From positions 1-8,534 of the forward strand of contig CATVTM010000078.1 in NCBI GenBank assembly GCA_958346935.1: 8,534 bases of DNA. Direction: 5' to 3'. Positions 1 to 5,927 of the stretch are shown piece after piece. The notes under the pieces are model-generated. The model was given only the letters and a program-made list of their open reading frames with translations. It did not search any database and was not told the origin of the DNA. The DNA comes from an uncultured Collinsella sp. (lineage in GTDB: Bacteria; Actinomycetota; Coriobacteriia; Coriobacteriales; Coriobacteriaceae). The stretch's first letter is position 1. Each line of letters opens with the position of its first letter. Position numbers and translations under genes: made by a program.

Positions 1-350
1 CGGGTCTGACCGTCTTTCTCGTTGAGGAGGGAGAAGAGCGTGGAGGTCTGAACGCCACCGATCTTAAAGACGCCGGCGTCCTTGACGGCCGTGGCCCAGG
101 TGCTGGCGGCGATGACATCGTCATCGGCCTTGGGGCCGTTGTCGACGAGCTTGTCGAATGCCTTGGCGTCGAGCGTGGTGGAAGCCTCGGTATCTTCGGA
201 GCTCTTGGAGGAGCCAGCGGCGGAACCCTTGTCAGCCTCGGCGCTGGTGTCAGAGCAGCCGGCAAGACCAAGGCCGGCGACGGTTGCGAAGGTGGCGGCA
301 ACGAAGCCGCGGCGGTCGAGAACGACCTGCTGGGAGAGGTTCTTGCTCAT
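1..350 (-). CDS. Tat-type lipoprotein, probable ABC importer substrate-binding protein (3' part outside the window)
   Basis: The first 116 codons of a minus-strand gene are present; the rest lies beyond base 1. The start ATG at 350-348 is preceded by GAAAGGTG (365-358) at a good distance. The N-terminus has a twin-arginine-like motif (DRRGF, residues 12-16), a hydrophobic stretch and a lipobox LAGC with the lipidated Cys at residue 32. A Ser/Ala/Glu/Asp-rich linker follows (about 33-60), as usual for surface lipoproteins. The mature domain begins around residue 93 with GVFKIGGVQTSTLFSLLNEK, which resembles the first strand of family-3 solute-binding proteins (amino-acid type). Inferred role: captures a small solute, perhaps an amino acid, outside the membrane for an ABC permease that would be encoded further left. 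The substrate cannot be told from this fragment. The export and lipoprotein call is firm; the binding-protein family is moderate. Confidence 0.75.
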   Translation of the reverse strand, partial: MSKNLSQQVVLDRRGFVAATFATVAGLGLAGCSDTSAEADKGSAAGSSKSSEDTEASTTLDAKAFDKLVDNGPKADDDVIAASTWATAVKDAGVFKIGGVQTSTLFSLLNEKDGQT

Positions 351-393
351 AGGAGAACACCTTTCTCAATAAAATCCCTAGCGGTTGAGTAGA

Positions 394-423
394 GTTATAC
401 CCCATCCCGCTCAAATGGGTCAA
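394..423 (-). promoter_or_regulatory. Sigma70-type promoter for the lipoprotein gene
   Basis: On the minus strand a TTGACC -35 box (423-418) and a TATAAC -10 box (399-394) are separated by 18 bases. The -10 box lies about 43 bases upstream of the lipoprotein start codon, which gives a short leader carrying the GAAAGGTG ribosome binding site. Both boxes are close to consensus, so this is the best promoter in the window. Confidence 0.7.
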
Positions 424-465
424 CACGAAATAACTCAGAAACATACTTGTCTTATAGGTTATTCT

Positions 466-500
466 ACCTACCAAAAAGGGACAGGTTTATTTTGGTAGGT
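466..500. repeat. Perfect 11-bp inverted repeat, hairpin or REP-like element
   Basis: ACCTACCAAAA (466-476) is matched perfectly by TTTTGGTAGGT (490-500) across a 13-base spacer containing GGGACAGG. On the plus strand the stem is followed by TTTAT, so it could act as a weak terminator. No plus-strand gene ends just upstream, so a terminator role has no obvious client. It may be a dispersed intergenic palindrome or the remnant of a mobile element; the sequence alone does not decide. Confidence 0.55.
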
Positions 501-574
501 TTTATCTGGGAAAACGTCGGTTATTGCTGCTGAGACGGCGTTTCGCGGACGGCGTGGTCGCTCGCGGCGGTCGC

Positions 575-580
575 TATAAT
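575..580 (+). promoter_or_regulatory. Perfect TATAAT -10 box ahead of the candidate mini-ORF
   Basis: TATAAT matches the -10 consensus exactly and stands out in a GC-rich tract. No convincing -35 box sits 16-18 bases upstream (the bases there read like GCGTGG) and there is no extended -10 TGn. If it is active, transcription would start near 587 and run through the mini-ORF at 620-655 into the hairpin at 654-692, giving an RNA of roughly 105 nt. Confidence 0.35.
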
Positions 581-619
581 GGCGGCAACGCGACGCATAT
601 ATAAGTATGGAGATCGCGT

Positions 620-655
620 ATGAACGGCTATTCGTTTTTCGCGCCGCGAAAATAA
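620..655 (+). CDS. Candidate 11-residue aromatic-rich leader-like peptide
   Basis: ATG at 620 opens an 11-codon frame reading MNGYSFFAPRK and ending with TAA at 653-655. It has a plausible ribosome binding site, GGAGA (609-613), six bases before the ATG, and a perfect TATAAT box about 40 bases upstream. The 3' half of the frame can form a 7-bp hairpin (TTTTCGC 636-642 with GCGAAAA 646-652), and its stop codon touches the stem of the strong terminator at 654-692. This order of promoter, ribosome site, short peptide with Tyr and Phe-Phe codons, and terminator looks like an amino-acid attenuation leader. However, the DNA beyond the terminator is antisense to dxs, so there is no gene for it to control. 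It may be a small RNA, a relic of a rearrangement, or chance. Confidence 0.35.
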   Translation: MNGYSFFAPRK

Positions 656-692
656 AAACCTCCGCATGGGTGCTTCCCTTGCGGAGGTTTTT
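654..692. terminator. Strong intrinsic terminator of dxs, able to work in both directions
   Basis: AAAAACCTCCGCA (654-666) pairs perfectly with TGCGGAGGTTTTT (680-692), a 13-bp stem around a 13-base loop. On the minus strand the stem directly follows the dxs stop codon (TAA, 694-692) and its distal arm ends in a run of T, as in a Rho-independent terminator. On the plus strand it also ends in seven T, so it could stop transcription coming from the TATAAT box at 575. Confidence 0.9.
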
Positions 693-2473
693 TACTCGTT
701 GAGTAGCCTTACGGCCTCGGCGGCCATGTTCTCGACCGTCATGCCGTTCTGAGCGAGCAACTCGTTGGGGTCGTAGCGGTCGGGGAAGCCCTTGGCGATG
801 CCAAAAGTGCGCGTGCGCACGGGCGTGCAGGCCAAGTAGCACGCGACGCGTTCGCCCCAACCGCCGTCCAAGATGCCGTCTTCGAGGGTGACGACAACGC
901 GATGCTCGGCGGCAAGGCTGTCGAGGAACTCGCGGTCAAGCTCGGTTGCAAAGCGAGGGTTGACGAGCGTGGCCTCGATACCGTATTCGGCTGCCAAGCG
1001 GTTTGCCACACGCTCGCCCAGCTCAAAGAAATCGCCGAGCGCGAGCACGGCCACGTCGCGGCCCTGGCGCACCACGTTGTAACGAACGGCGCCGTAATCG
1101 GCGTCCTCGGCAGGCGCCAAGTCGGGGCGGCTTACCAAGCCAATGCCCGGCACACGGATCGCCACGGGATGCTCGCGGTGATCGAGCGACCAGCTCAGCA
1201 TGGACAGATATTCCTCCATGCAGGCCGGCGCCAAGTAGTGCATGTTGGGAAGACCGCCCAGCATGGAAATATCAAAGAACGAGAGATGCGTCTCGGATGT
1301 GGTGCCAAAGATCGACGCGCCAAATACCAGGATGGTTGCGGGGGCGTCGTTGAGGCACAGGTCGTGCCACAGTTCGTCGTAGGCGCGCTGCAAAAACGTG
1401 CCGTACACACCAAAGACTGGCTTGGCGCCCGAGCGCGCAAGCGCGGTGGCAAAGGTCACGGCGTGTTCCTCGGCAATGCCCACGTCGACAAACTGCTTGC
1501 CTGCCGCGGCGCGAAGCTCGGGTGTAAAGCCCATGATGTAGGGCGTGGCGGCCGTGATGCCCACAACCTGCGGATCGCGCTCGATGGCGGCGCTCAGGGC
1601 CTCGCCCGTAATATCGGCATAGGTGCGCGGCGCAGGCTCGCTCGGATGGCCCGGGCAGAGCTTGCGCCCAGTCGCCATGTCAAACGGACCCACATGATGC
1701 CAGCGCTCGGGGTCGCTCTGGGCCGGCTCAAAGCCCTTACCCTTGGCGGTGGAGACGTGCAGCACGATGGGATGATCGATATCGCGCAGCTCCTGCAGCG
1801 CGTCGACTAGGGCCAACACATCGTTGCCGGTGTCCAGATAGCGGTAGTCGAGCCCCATCGCGCGGAAAACGTTGCGCTCGCAGGTGCCGTTGCTGGCGCG
1901 CAGCTCGGCCAGATTGCGATACAGGCCACCGTGGTTTTCGGCGATGGACTGGTCGTTATCGTTGACGACGATGATCAAGTTGCTGTCGAGCTCGGCGGCA
2001 TTGTTAAAGCCCTCAAACGCCAGACCGCCCGAAAGCGAACCGTCGCCAATGATGGTAATGACGTTGTAGCTGTCGCCCGCCAGGTCGCGCGCGTGGGCAA
2101 GGCCGCAGCCCAGGCTCACCGATGTGGAGGTGTGGCCCATGGCGAACAGGTCGTGTTCGGACTCGTCGGGATTGGCAAAGCCAGAGGCCTCGCCGTAGCG
2201 TGCCGGGTCGATATAAGTGTACGCGCGCCCAGTCAGCGCCTTGTGGGCATAGGTCTGGTGCGACACGTCAAAGACAATTTTGTCGGTGGGGGAGTTAAAC
2301 ACGCGATGAAGCGCAACCGTAAGCTCAACGACGCCCAGGTTGGGGGCAACGTGCCCGCCGACGGCGGCGGAGCTTTCGAGGATGGCGTGGCGGATCTCGC
2401 CGCAGAGCAGCGGAAGCTCGGCGCGATCGAGAGCCTTGACGTCCTCGGGCGTTGTCGTTTGCGTAAGCAGCAT
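692..2473 (-). CDS. dxs: 1-deoxy-D-xylulose-5-phosphate synthase family protein, variant acceptor pocket
   Basis: A 593-residue thiamine-diphosphate enzyme of the DXS family, which condenses pyruvate with glyceraldehyde 3-phosphate in the first step of the MEP isoprenoid pathway. Visible motifs: GGH (His41, near cofactor), SHQTYAHK (His72), the ThDP/Mg motif GDGSLSGG (143-150) with NDN at 171-173, TAKGKG (242-247), then the second domain with GIAEEHAVT (Glu335, matching the catalytic Glu370 of E. coli) and FLQRAYD (Arg363). It is shorter than the usual 620-640 residues, mainly between the first two domains. The expected DGPTH segment reads TSETH (392-396) and the usual RYPRG reads RVPG (440-443), so acceptor-binding residues differ. 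The start ATG has GGAG 12 bases upstream, a long spacing. Monocistronic, ending in the hairpin at 654-692. Family certain; exact substrate less so. Confidence 0.88.
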   Translation of the reverse strand: MLLTQTTTPEDVKALDRAELPLLCGEIRHAILESSAAVGGHVAPNLGVVELTVALHRVFNSPTDKIVFDVSHQTYAHKALTGRAYTYIDPARYGEASGFANPDESEHDLFAMGHTSTSVSLGCGLAHARDLAGDSYNVITIIGDGSLSGGLAFEGFNNAAELDSNLIIVVNDNDQSIAENHGGLYRNLAELRASNGTCERNVFRAMGLDYRYLDTGNDVLALVDALQELRDIDHPIVLHVSTAKGKGFEPAQSDPERWHHVGPFDMATGRKLCPGHPSEPAPRTYADITGEALSAAIERDPQVVGITAATPYIMGFTPELRAAAGKQFVDVGIAEEHAVTFATALARSGAKPVFGVYGTFLQRAYDELWHDLCLNDAPATILVFGASIFGTTSETHLSFFDISMLGGLPNMHYLAPACMEEYLSMLSWSLDHREHPVAIRVPGIGLVSRPDLAPAEDADYGAVRYNVVRQGRDVAVLALGDFFELGERVANRLAAEYGIEATLVNPRFATELDREFLDSLAAEHRVVVTLEDGILDGGWGERVACYLACTPVRTRTFGIAKGFPDRYDPNELLAQNGMTVENMAAEAVRLLNE

Positions 2474-2600
2474 CGTTGTGGGTTACTCCATGCGAATCGT
2501 GCGCCGGCACTCCCTCGGCCGGCACAATTGCACAAGACAGTCTCGCACATTTTGGCGTTTGATATGTGACGGCGGCGCGGTAATTCGCCAACTGGTGGGG

Positions 2601-2612
2601 CAAAACGTTTTG
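2601..2612. promoter_or_regulatory. 12-bp perfect palindrome in the divergent intergenic region
   Basis: CAAAACGTTTTG is a perfect 12-bp palindrome, with GG and CC matching again one base further out on each side. It sits in the 228-bp gap between the divergent dxs and HD-domain genes, 128 bases upstream of dxs and 89 bases upstream of the HD gene. This is a natural place for an operator, but no partner regulator is visible and I cannot place a convincing promoter for either gene in the gap. Confidence 0.35.
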
Positions 2613-2701
2613 TCCGATGCCATACTGATAAGTTCCATGATGATTTTATTCATTGCGTGCAGGCTGTGGCTTGCCGCCGAGCGCCGCCGGAAGGAGGCCG
2701 C

Positions 2702-3238
2702 ATGTCCGATACCGTTCGTGCCGAGAAAATCGCGTGCGAAGTAGACCATGCTGCCCGTCAACTGGCACAGGCGGGCCGTCTGGACCTGACGCGCGAGTTT
2801 ATCCAGCATGGCGATGTGACGGTGTATACGCATGTGACCTCGGTGGCGCGGGCAAGTCTGTCCTTTGCCGAGCGCCTGGGCCGCGTCGGTATCTCCGTCG
2901 ACCGCTTGTCGCTGCTGCGCGGGGCCCTGCTGCACGATTACTTTCTCTATGACTGGCACGATCCCGACCCAAGCCATCGACTGCATGGCTTTCGGCATCC
3001 GTTTTTTGCCCTGGCGCGTGCCGAAGAGGATTTTGAGCTGACGTCGCGCGAGCGGAATATCATCGCGCGCCATATGTTTCCGCTGGTACCGGTGCCGCCG
3101 ACGTGTCGCGAGGCATGGATTGTGTGCCTGGCGGATAAATGGTGCGCGCTGCGCGAGACGATTGCCGGCCGTCTGCCGCGCAAAGACAGGGCGGACGATG
3201 ACGTGAGCAGCGAATCGAACGAAAAGAGGAGAGGGTAG
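2702..3238 (+). CDS. HD-domain metal-dependent phosphohydrolase family protein
   Basis: A 178-residue cytoplasmic protein of the HD superfamily, whose members use paired His/Asp residues to bind metal and usually hydrolyse phosphate esters. Visible residues in order: His44 (YTHVTSVA), the HD pair His78-Asp79 (ALLHDYFLYDWHD), His99 (HGFRHP), His124 (ARHMFP) and Asp145 (CLADKWCA). The chain stops about 30 residues after the domain with a charged tail (160-178). The ATG at 2702 is chosen over the upstream GTG at 2657 because AAGGAGG (2691-2697) lies just before it and the family homology begins there. It is followed after three bases by the CmpB-like membrane gene, so the two are probably co-transcribed. 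The true substrate is unknown. There is no signal peptide or membrane segment. Confidence 0.85.
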   Translation: MSDTVRAEKIACEVDHAARQLAQAGRLDLTREFIQHGDVTVYTHVTSVARASLSFAERLGRVGISVDRLSLLRGALLHDYFLYDWHDPDPSHRLHGFRHPFFALARAEEDFELTSRERNIIARHMFPLVPVPPTCREAWIVCLADKWCALRETIAGRLPRKDRADDDVSSESNEKRRG

Positions 3239-3241
3239 ACG

Positions 3242-4261
3242 GTGGGAACCGCGATCGACATGGCATTTGACGGCGCGACGCTTGCCGCCTGTCCGCTCTC
3301 GGCGCTGGTACTCTCGTTTGCCTTCTACGGTTTTTGCGGCTGGGTATGGGAGTCGACAGTCTGCGCCATGCTCAACCACGGACGCTTTGCCAACAGCGGC
3401 TTTTTGCTAGGGCCGTGTTGTCCCATCTACGGTGCGGGCGGCATCGCGTGCTGGTTGCTGCTGCGTGGAATCCCAGACGCCTCGAGCCAGTTTGTCGCTG
3501 CCGCGCTCGTATGCAGCGTGATCGAATATAGTGTGGGCGTGCTGTTGGAAAAAACGACGGGTGCCCGGTTTTGGGATTACTCGCATCTGCCGTTTAACCT
3601 GCACGGACGCATCTGCCTGTACTGGGCCTGCGCGTTTGGCTTGGGTGCGTTGTGTATTTGCCGTTTAGTGGAGCCGGCATTGCTGGGGCTGCTTGGCCAT
3701 CTGCCGGTGCTGATTGTGCGGCTGTCCGCCTTTATCGTCGCGGTCGCGATGATGGTCGATGCGGTGTGCTCGTTGGCCAGCTGGCGCCGCCTGTCCGATC
3801 AGCTTGAGCGTGTGCGTGCCGACCTTGCCGACCGCATCAATGAGTCGCTTGCCGACGCCTCCGACTCTATGCTCGAACGTATTCCCGATTCGGCGATCGA
3901 CTCGGTGGCGCAGACGCATATCCGCGGCCGTGCCGTTAACGCGTGGCTGGCGGAGCTGGGCGACGCGACGCTCGATGCCCTGCGCGAGAAGGCTTCGATG
4001 CCGACGTTTATCTCGGATGGTGCTCGCGGCCTGGCGCTCGCTGCCCGCCGCGTTGCCGATGTCGCGCCGAGCATGCCGCGTCCGTCGCTCAGTCGTCGCC
4101 TTGCCGGCAAGCGCATGAGCCGTCCGGTGCCGAGTGTGTCGCTCAGCCGTCGTGACCTGCGCTTCTTTAACGCCTTCCCGCGTCTGCGCATCAATCGCTA
4201 CGAAGGCGTCATCCGAGCTACCGACCTCCGCGACCGAGCCCGCGAGCTGTTCCGGCGCTAG
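3242..4261 (+). CDS. CmpB-like (putative ABC transporter type IV) membrane protein with basic C-terminal extension
   Basis: A 339-residue protein whose first half matches the CmpB / putative ABC-transporter type IV family (formerly DUF1113). Signature stretches: GFCGWVWES (30-38), FANSGFLLGPCCPIYGAGG (49-67), IEYSVGVLLEK (94-104) and FWDYSHLPFNLHGRICL (110-126). About five membrane segments fall near 18-36, 61-77, 86-104, 125-143 and 147-177. From about 180 to the end the protein is hydrophilic, partly helical and then strongly basic (many Arg, for example around 283-293 and 328-339), which is more than the core domain needs. The GTG start at 3242 has GAGGG six bases upstream; ATG at 3260 is a possible alternative. 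It lies three bases after the HD gene. No ATPase subunit is nearby, so transport is not shown; the biochemical role is unknown. Confidence 0.8.
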   Translation: MGTAIDMAFDGATLAACPLSALVLSFAFYGFCGWVWESTVCAMLNHGRFANSGFLLGPCCPIYGAGGIACWLLLRGIPDASSQFVAAALVCSVIEYSVGVLLEKTTGARFWDYSHLPFNLHGRICLYWACAFGLGALCICRLVEPALLGLLGHLPVLIVRLSAFIVAVAMMVDAVCSLASWRRLSDQLERVRADLADRINESLADASDSMLERIPDSAIDSVAQTHIRGRAVNAWLAELGDATLDALREKASMPTFISDGARGLALAARRVADVAPSMPRPSLSRRLAGKRMSRPVPSVSLSRRDLRFFNAFPRLRINRYEGVIRATDLRDRARELFRR

Positions 4262-4459
4262 CCAGAGCGGAGCCAAGCGCGCCCTTCTCGTTCGCACGTT
4301 TCCCGTTCGTTTCGCGCCCGTTGCCGTGCCGTTTCCAAGATTGCGGCACCGTTTCCATTCGACAACGCAGCGTTTAACAACGCCGTATCTGGTCTACATC
4401 AGTTGGCCCTCGGCCGCATTATGGGCGCCGACAACGTTCATGCGACCAAGGGGGAGCGA
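4262..4459 (+). promoter_or_regulatory. Leader region of amtB with small repeats; no clear promoter
   Basis: This 198-base gap contains a direct repeat ending in CCGTTTCCA (near 4327-4337 and 4348-4357) and a small inverted repeat GCGTT-TAAC-AACGC (4370-4383). I cannot place a convincing -35/-10 pair. The inverted repeat lies about 77 bases upstream of the amtB start and could be a regulator site for nitrogen control, but this is only positional inference. Confidence 0.3.
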
Positions 4460-5737
4460 ATGTACGATACGGGATCGACAACGTTTATGCTCATCTGCAC
4501 CATGCTCGTGTTTTTAATGACACCGGGTCTGGCGTTTTTCTATGGCGGCCTGTCCAGGCGCAAAAATGTCATCAACACCATGCTTATGTGCTTTGGCGCC
4601 ATTGGCCTGGTTGGTGTGCTGTGGATTGTTGCCGGCTGGTCGCTGGCCTACGGTGGCGACGGTTCTAACCCGTTTATTGGCGGCTTTGACCAGCTGCTGT
4701 GCCTGCCGGTGCTCAACCAGGTGCTGCAGGCGGCCGAGGGCAATGCTGCGGATGGTGCCGTCTACCCTCAGATCATCAACATCGCCTTCCAGATGGCGTT
4801 TGCCATGATCACCGCCGCTATCGTTACGGGCAGTCTGGCAGGCCGCGTTAAGTTTGGTGCCATGACGGCCTTCCTGGGCATTTGGCTGCTCGTGGTCTAT
4901 GCGCCGCTCGCCCACATGGTTTGGGGCGGCGATGGTTCCTTTATCGGCGACATCATCGGCGCGCTCGACTTTGCCGGCGGCGACGTGGTACACATTTCGT
5001 CCGGTCTCACGGGCCTGATTCTCTGCTTAATGCTCGGCCGTCGTCGCGGCTTTGGCATGATGAGCTACCGTCCGCATAACGTGCCGTTTGTGGCGCTGGG
5101 CGCCGGCCTGCTTTGGTTTGGCTGGTTTGGCTTTAACGGCGGCAGCGAGTTTAAGGCCGACGCCGTGGCGGCGCTCGCCATCCTCAACACCGTGACGGCC
5201 AGCGCGGCGGGCATGGTCTCGTGGCTTGCCGTCGAGCGCGTGCACACCGGTCGCCCCACGCTGGTGGGTGCCAGCACCGGTCTGGTTGCGGGCCTTGTGG
5301 TGGTCACGCCGGGTGCGGGCTTTGTCGAGCCGTGGGCAGCGCTGGTCATGGGCCTGATCGTCTCGCCCGTCTGTTACCTGGCCATCAGCCATCTTAAGAC
5401 CAAGTTTGGCTACGACGATGCGCTCGACGCGTTCGGTTGCCACGGTATCGGCGGCATCTTGGGCGGTGTGCTCACGGGCCTGTTCTGCGTGCCGGAGCTC
5501 TCGTGGACCGGTAAGGGCGGCCTGTTCTACACGGGCGGCGTGTCGCTGCTTGTCTCGCAGGTTCTGGGCATTGTGGTGACGGTCGTTATTGTGCTGGTGC
5601 TCGATTTGGTGATCGCCGCGGTGGTCAAGGCACTGTTCCACGGCAGCCTGCGTGTGGACGAGGCCGACGAGGCGCTGGGCCTGGATGCGAGTCAGCACGG
5701 CGAGAGCGCCTATCCTTCTTTCTCCGGACTCGATTAG
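4460..5737 (+). CDS. amtB: Ammonium channel AmtB/Amt
   Basis: A 425-residue Amt/Mep/Rh-family membrane channel that conducts ammonium into the cell. The family signature is present at 170-196 (DFAGGDVVHISSG onward). Functional residues line up with E. coli AmtB: Phe114 and Phe225 (pore gate), Trp155 and Ser229 (outer ammonium site), Asp170, and the twin pore histidines His178 and His328 (FGCHGIGG). Eleven or so hydrophobic segments run to residue about 392, then a short cytoplasmic tail rich in Asp/Glu. The ATG at 4460 is preferred over ones at 4403 and 4421 because GGGGGAG (4450-4456) precedes it and family homology (TTFMLICTMLVFLMTPGLAFFYGG) begins right after. The glnK gene follows 190 bases downstream, the standard partner arrangement. 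Confidence 0.97.
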   Translation: MYDTGSTTFMLICTMLVFLMTPGLAFFYGGLSRRKNVINTMLMCFGAIGLVGVLWIVAGWSLAYGGDGSNPFIGGFDQLLCLPVLNQVLQAAEGNAADGAVYPQIINIAFQMAFAMITAAIVTGSLAGRVKFGAMTAFLGIWLLVVYAPLAHMVWGGDGSFIGDIIGALDFAGGDVVHISSGLTGLILCLMLGRRRGFGMMSYRPHNVPFVALGAGLLWFGWFGFNGGSEFKADAVAALAILNTVTASAAGMVSWLAVERVHTGRPTLVGASTGLVAGLVVVTPGAGFVEPWAALVMGLIVSPVCYLAISHLKTKFGYDDALDAFGCHGIGGILGGVLTGLFCVPELSWTGKGGLFYTGGVSLLVSQVLGIVVTVVIVLVLDLVIAAVVKALFHGSLRVDEADEALGLDASQHGESAYPSFSGLD

Positions 5738-5739
5738 CA

Positions 5740-5777
5740 GCTTCCCCAGGCTCCGCACCTTGCCGTTCAATCGTCGC
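5740..5777 (+). repeat. Extra direct copy of the left arm of the following palindromic repeat
   Basis: GCTTCCCCAGGCTCCGCACC from 5740, continuing CTTG...TTCAA.CGTCGC, is repeated 41 bases later from 5781 with few changes. It therefore duplicates the left arm of the inverted repeat at 5778-5881 in the same orientation, as in composite REP/BIME-like elements. It starts three bases after the amtB stop codon. Confidence 0.65.
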
Positions 5778-5881
5778 GCGGCTTCCCCAGGCACCGCACC
5801 TTGGGTTTCAAACCGTCGCTTGCGTACAAAAGTACGCGGCGCTCCTCTTTCAACCCAATCTGCGGCACCTGGGAAACCCGC
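5778..5881. repeat. 104-bp imperfect inverted repeat between amtB and glnK
   Basis: Two 50-base arms (5778-5827 and 5832-5881) align without gaps as inverted copies at about 33 of 50 positions around a four-base AAAA centre. The core GCGTAC-AAAA-GTACGC (5822-5837) is perfect, and a second conserved block TTGGGTT (5801-5807) matches AACCCAA in the other arm; the outer CCCAGG and CCGCA words also match. In RNA this would fold into a long interrupted hairpin between the amtB and glnK coding regions. It may moderate read-through or mRNA stability, or be a REP/MITE-like insertion. No T-run follows it, so it is not a standard intrinsic terminator. Confidence 0.75.
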
Positions 5882-5927
5882 CTCATTGAATGGCAATTCA
5901 TTTCTTTACTAAAGAGAGGAATTTACT

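Larger units (their letters stand above)
351..691. other. Gene-poor stretch between the lipoprotein gene and dxs
   Basis: No conventional gene is supported here. The left part (351-423) is the leader and promoter of the minus-strand lipoprotein gene. The middle holds the 466-500 hairpin. Bases 535-575 are a GC-rich tract of CGGCG-like words with no coding signal I trust. The right part holds a TATAAT box, a candidate 11-codon mini-ORF and the dxs terminator, each listed separately. Confidence 0.6.

Noticed and set aside
902..1810. Open frame of 302 codons on the plus strand, antisense to dxs
   Set aside because: It overlaps fully with the well-supported dxs frame, its translation has no recognisable domain, and long antisense frames are expected in GC-rich genes.
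2657..2701. Upstream GTG start for the HD gene
   Set aside because: The added residues lack family similarity, and a strong AAGGAGG lies right before the ATG at 2702.
2483..3379. Open frame of 298 codons on the minus strand across the HD gene and the divergent gap
   Set aside because: It is antisense to the clear HD-domain gene and has no family features; composition is Arg/Gln/His-rich as in shadow frames.
3665..4297. Open frame of 210 codons on the minus strand opposite the CmpB-like gene
   Set aside because: Arg/His-rich shadow frame with no domain; the plus strand encodes clear membrane segments and family motifs.
4403..4459. Upstream ATG starts for amtB (4403, 4421)
   Set aside because: No ribosome site near them; homology and GGGGGAG support 4460.
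5740..5881. CRISPR-like array in the amtB-glnK gap
   Set aside because: Only two degenerate direct copies and one inverted copy, with no regular spacers and no cas genes.
5027..5896. Open frame of 289 codons on the minus strand opposite amtB
   Set aside because: Shadow of the amtB coding frame, very rich in His, Arg and Gln, and it runs into the palindromic repeat.
5886..5912. Promoter for glnK from TTGAAT (5886) and TACTAA (5907)
   Set aside because: The spacing is only 15 bases and the -10 match is weak; kept only as a possibility in the glnK entry.
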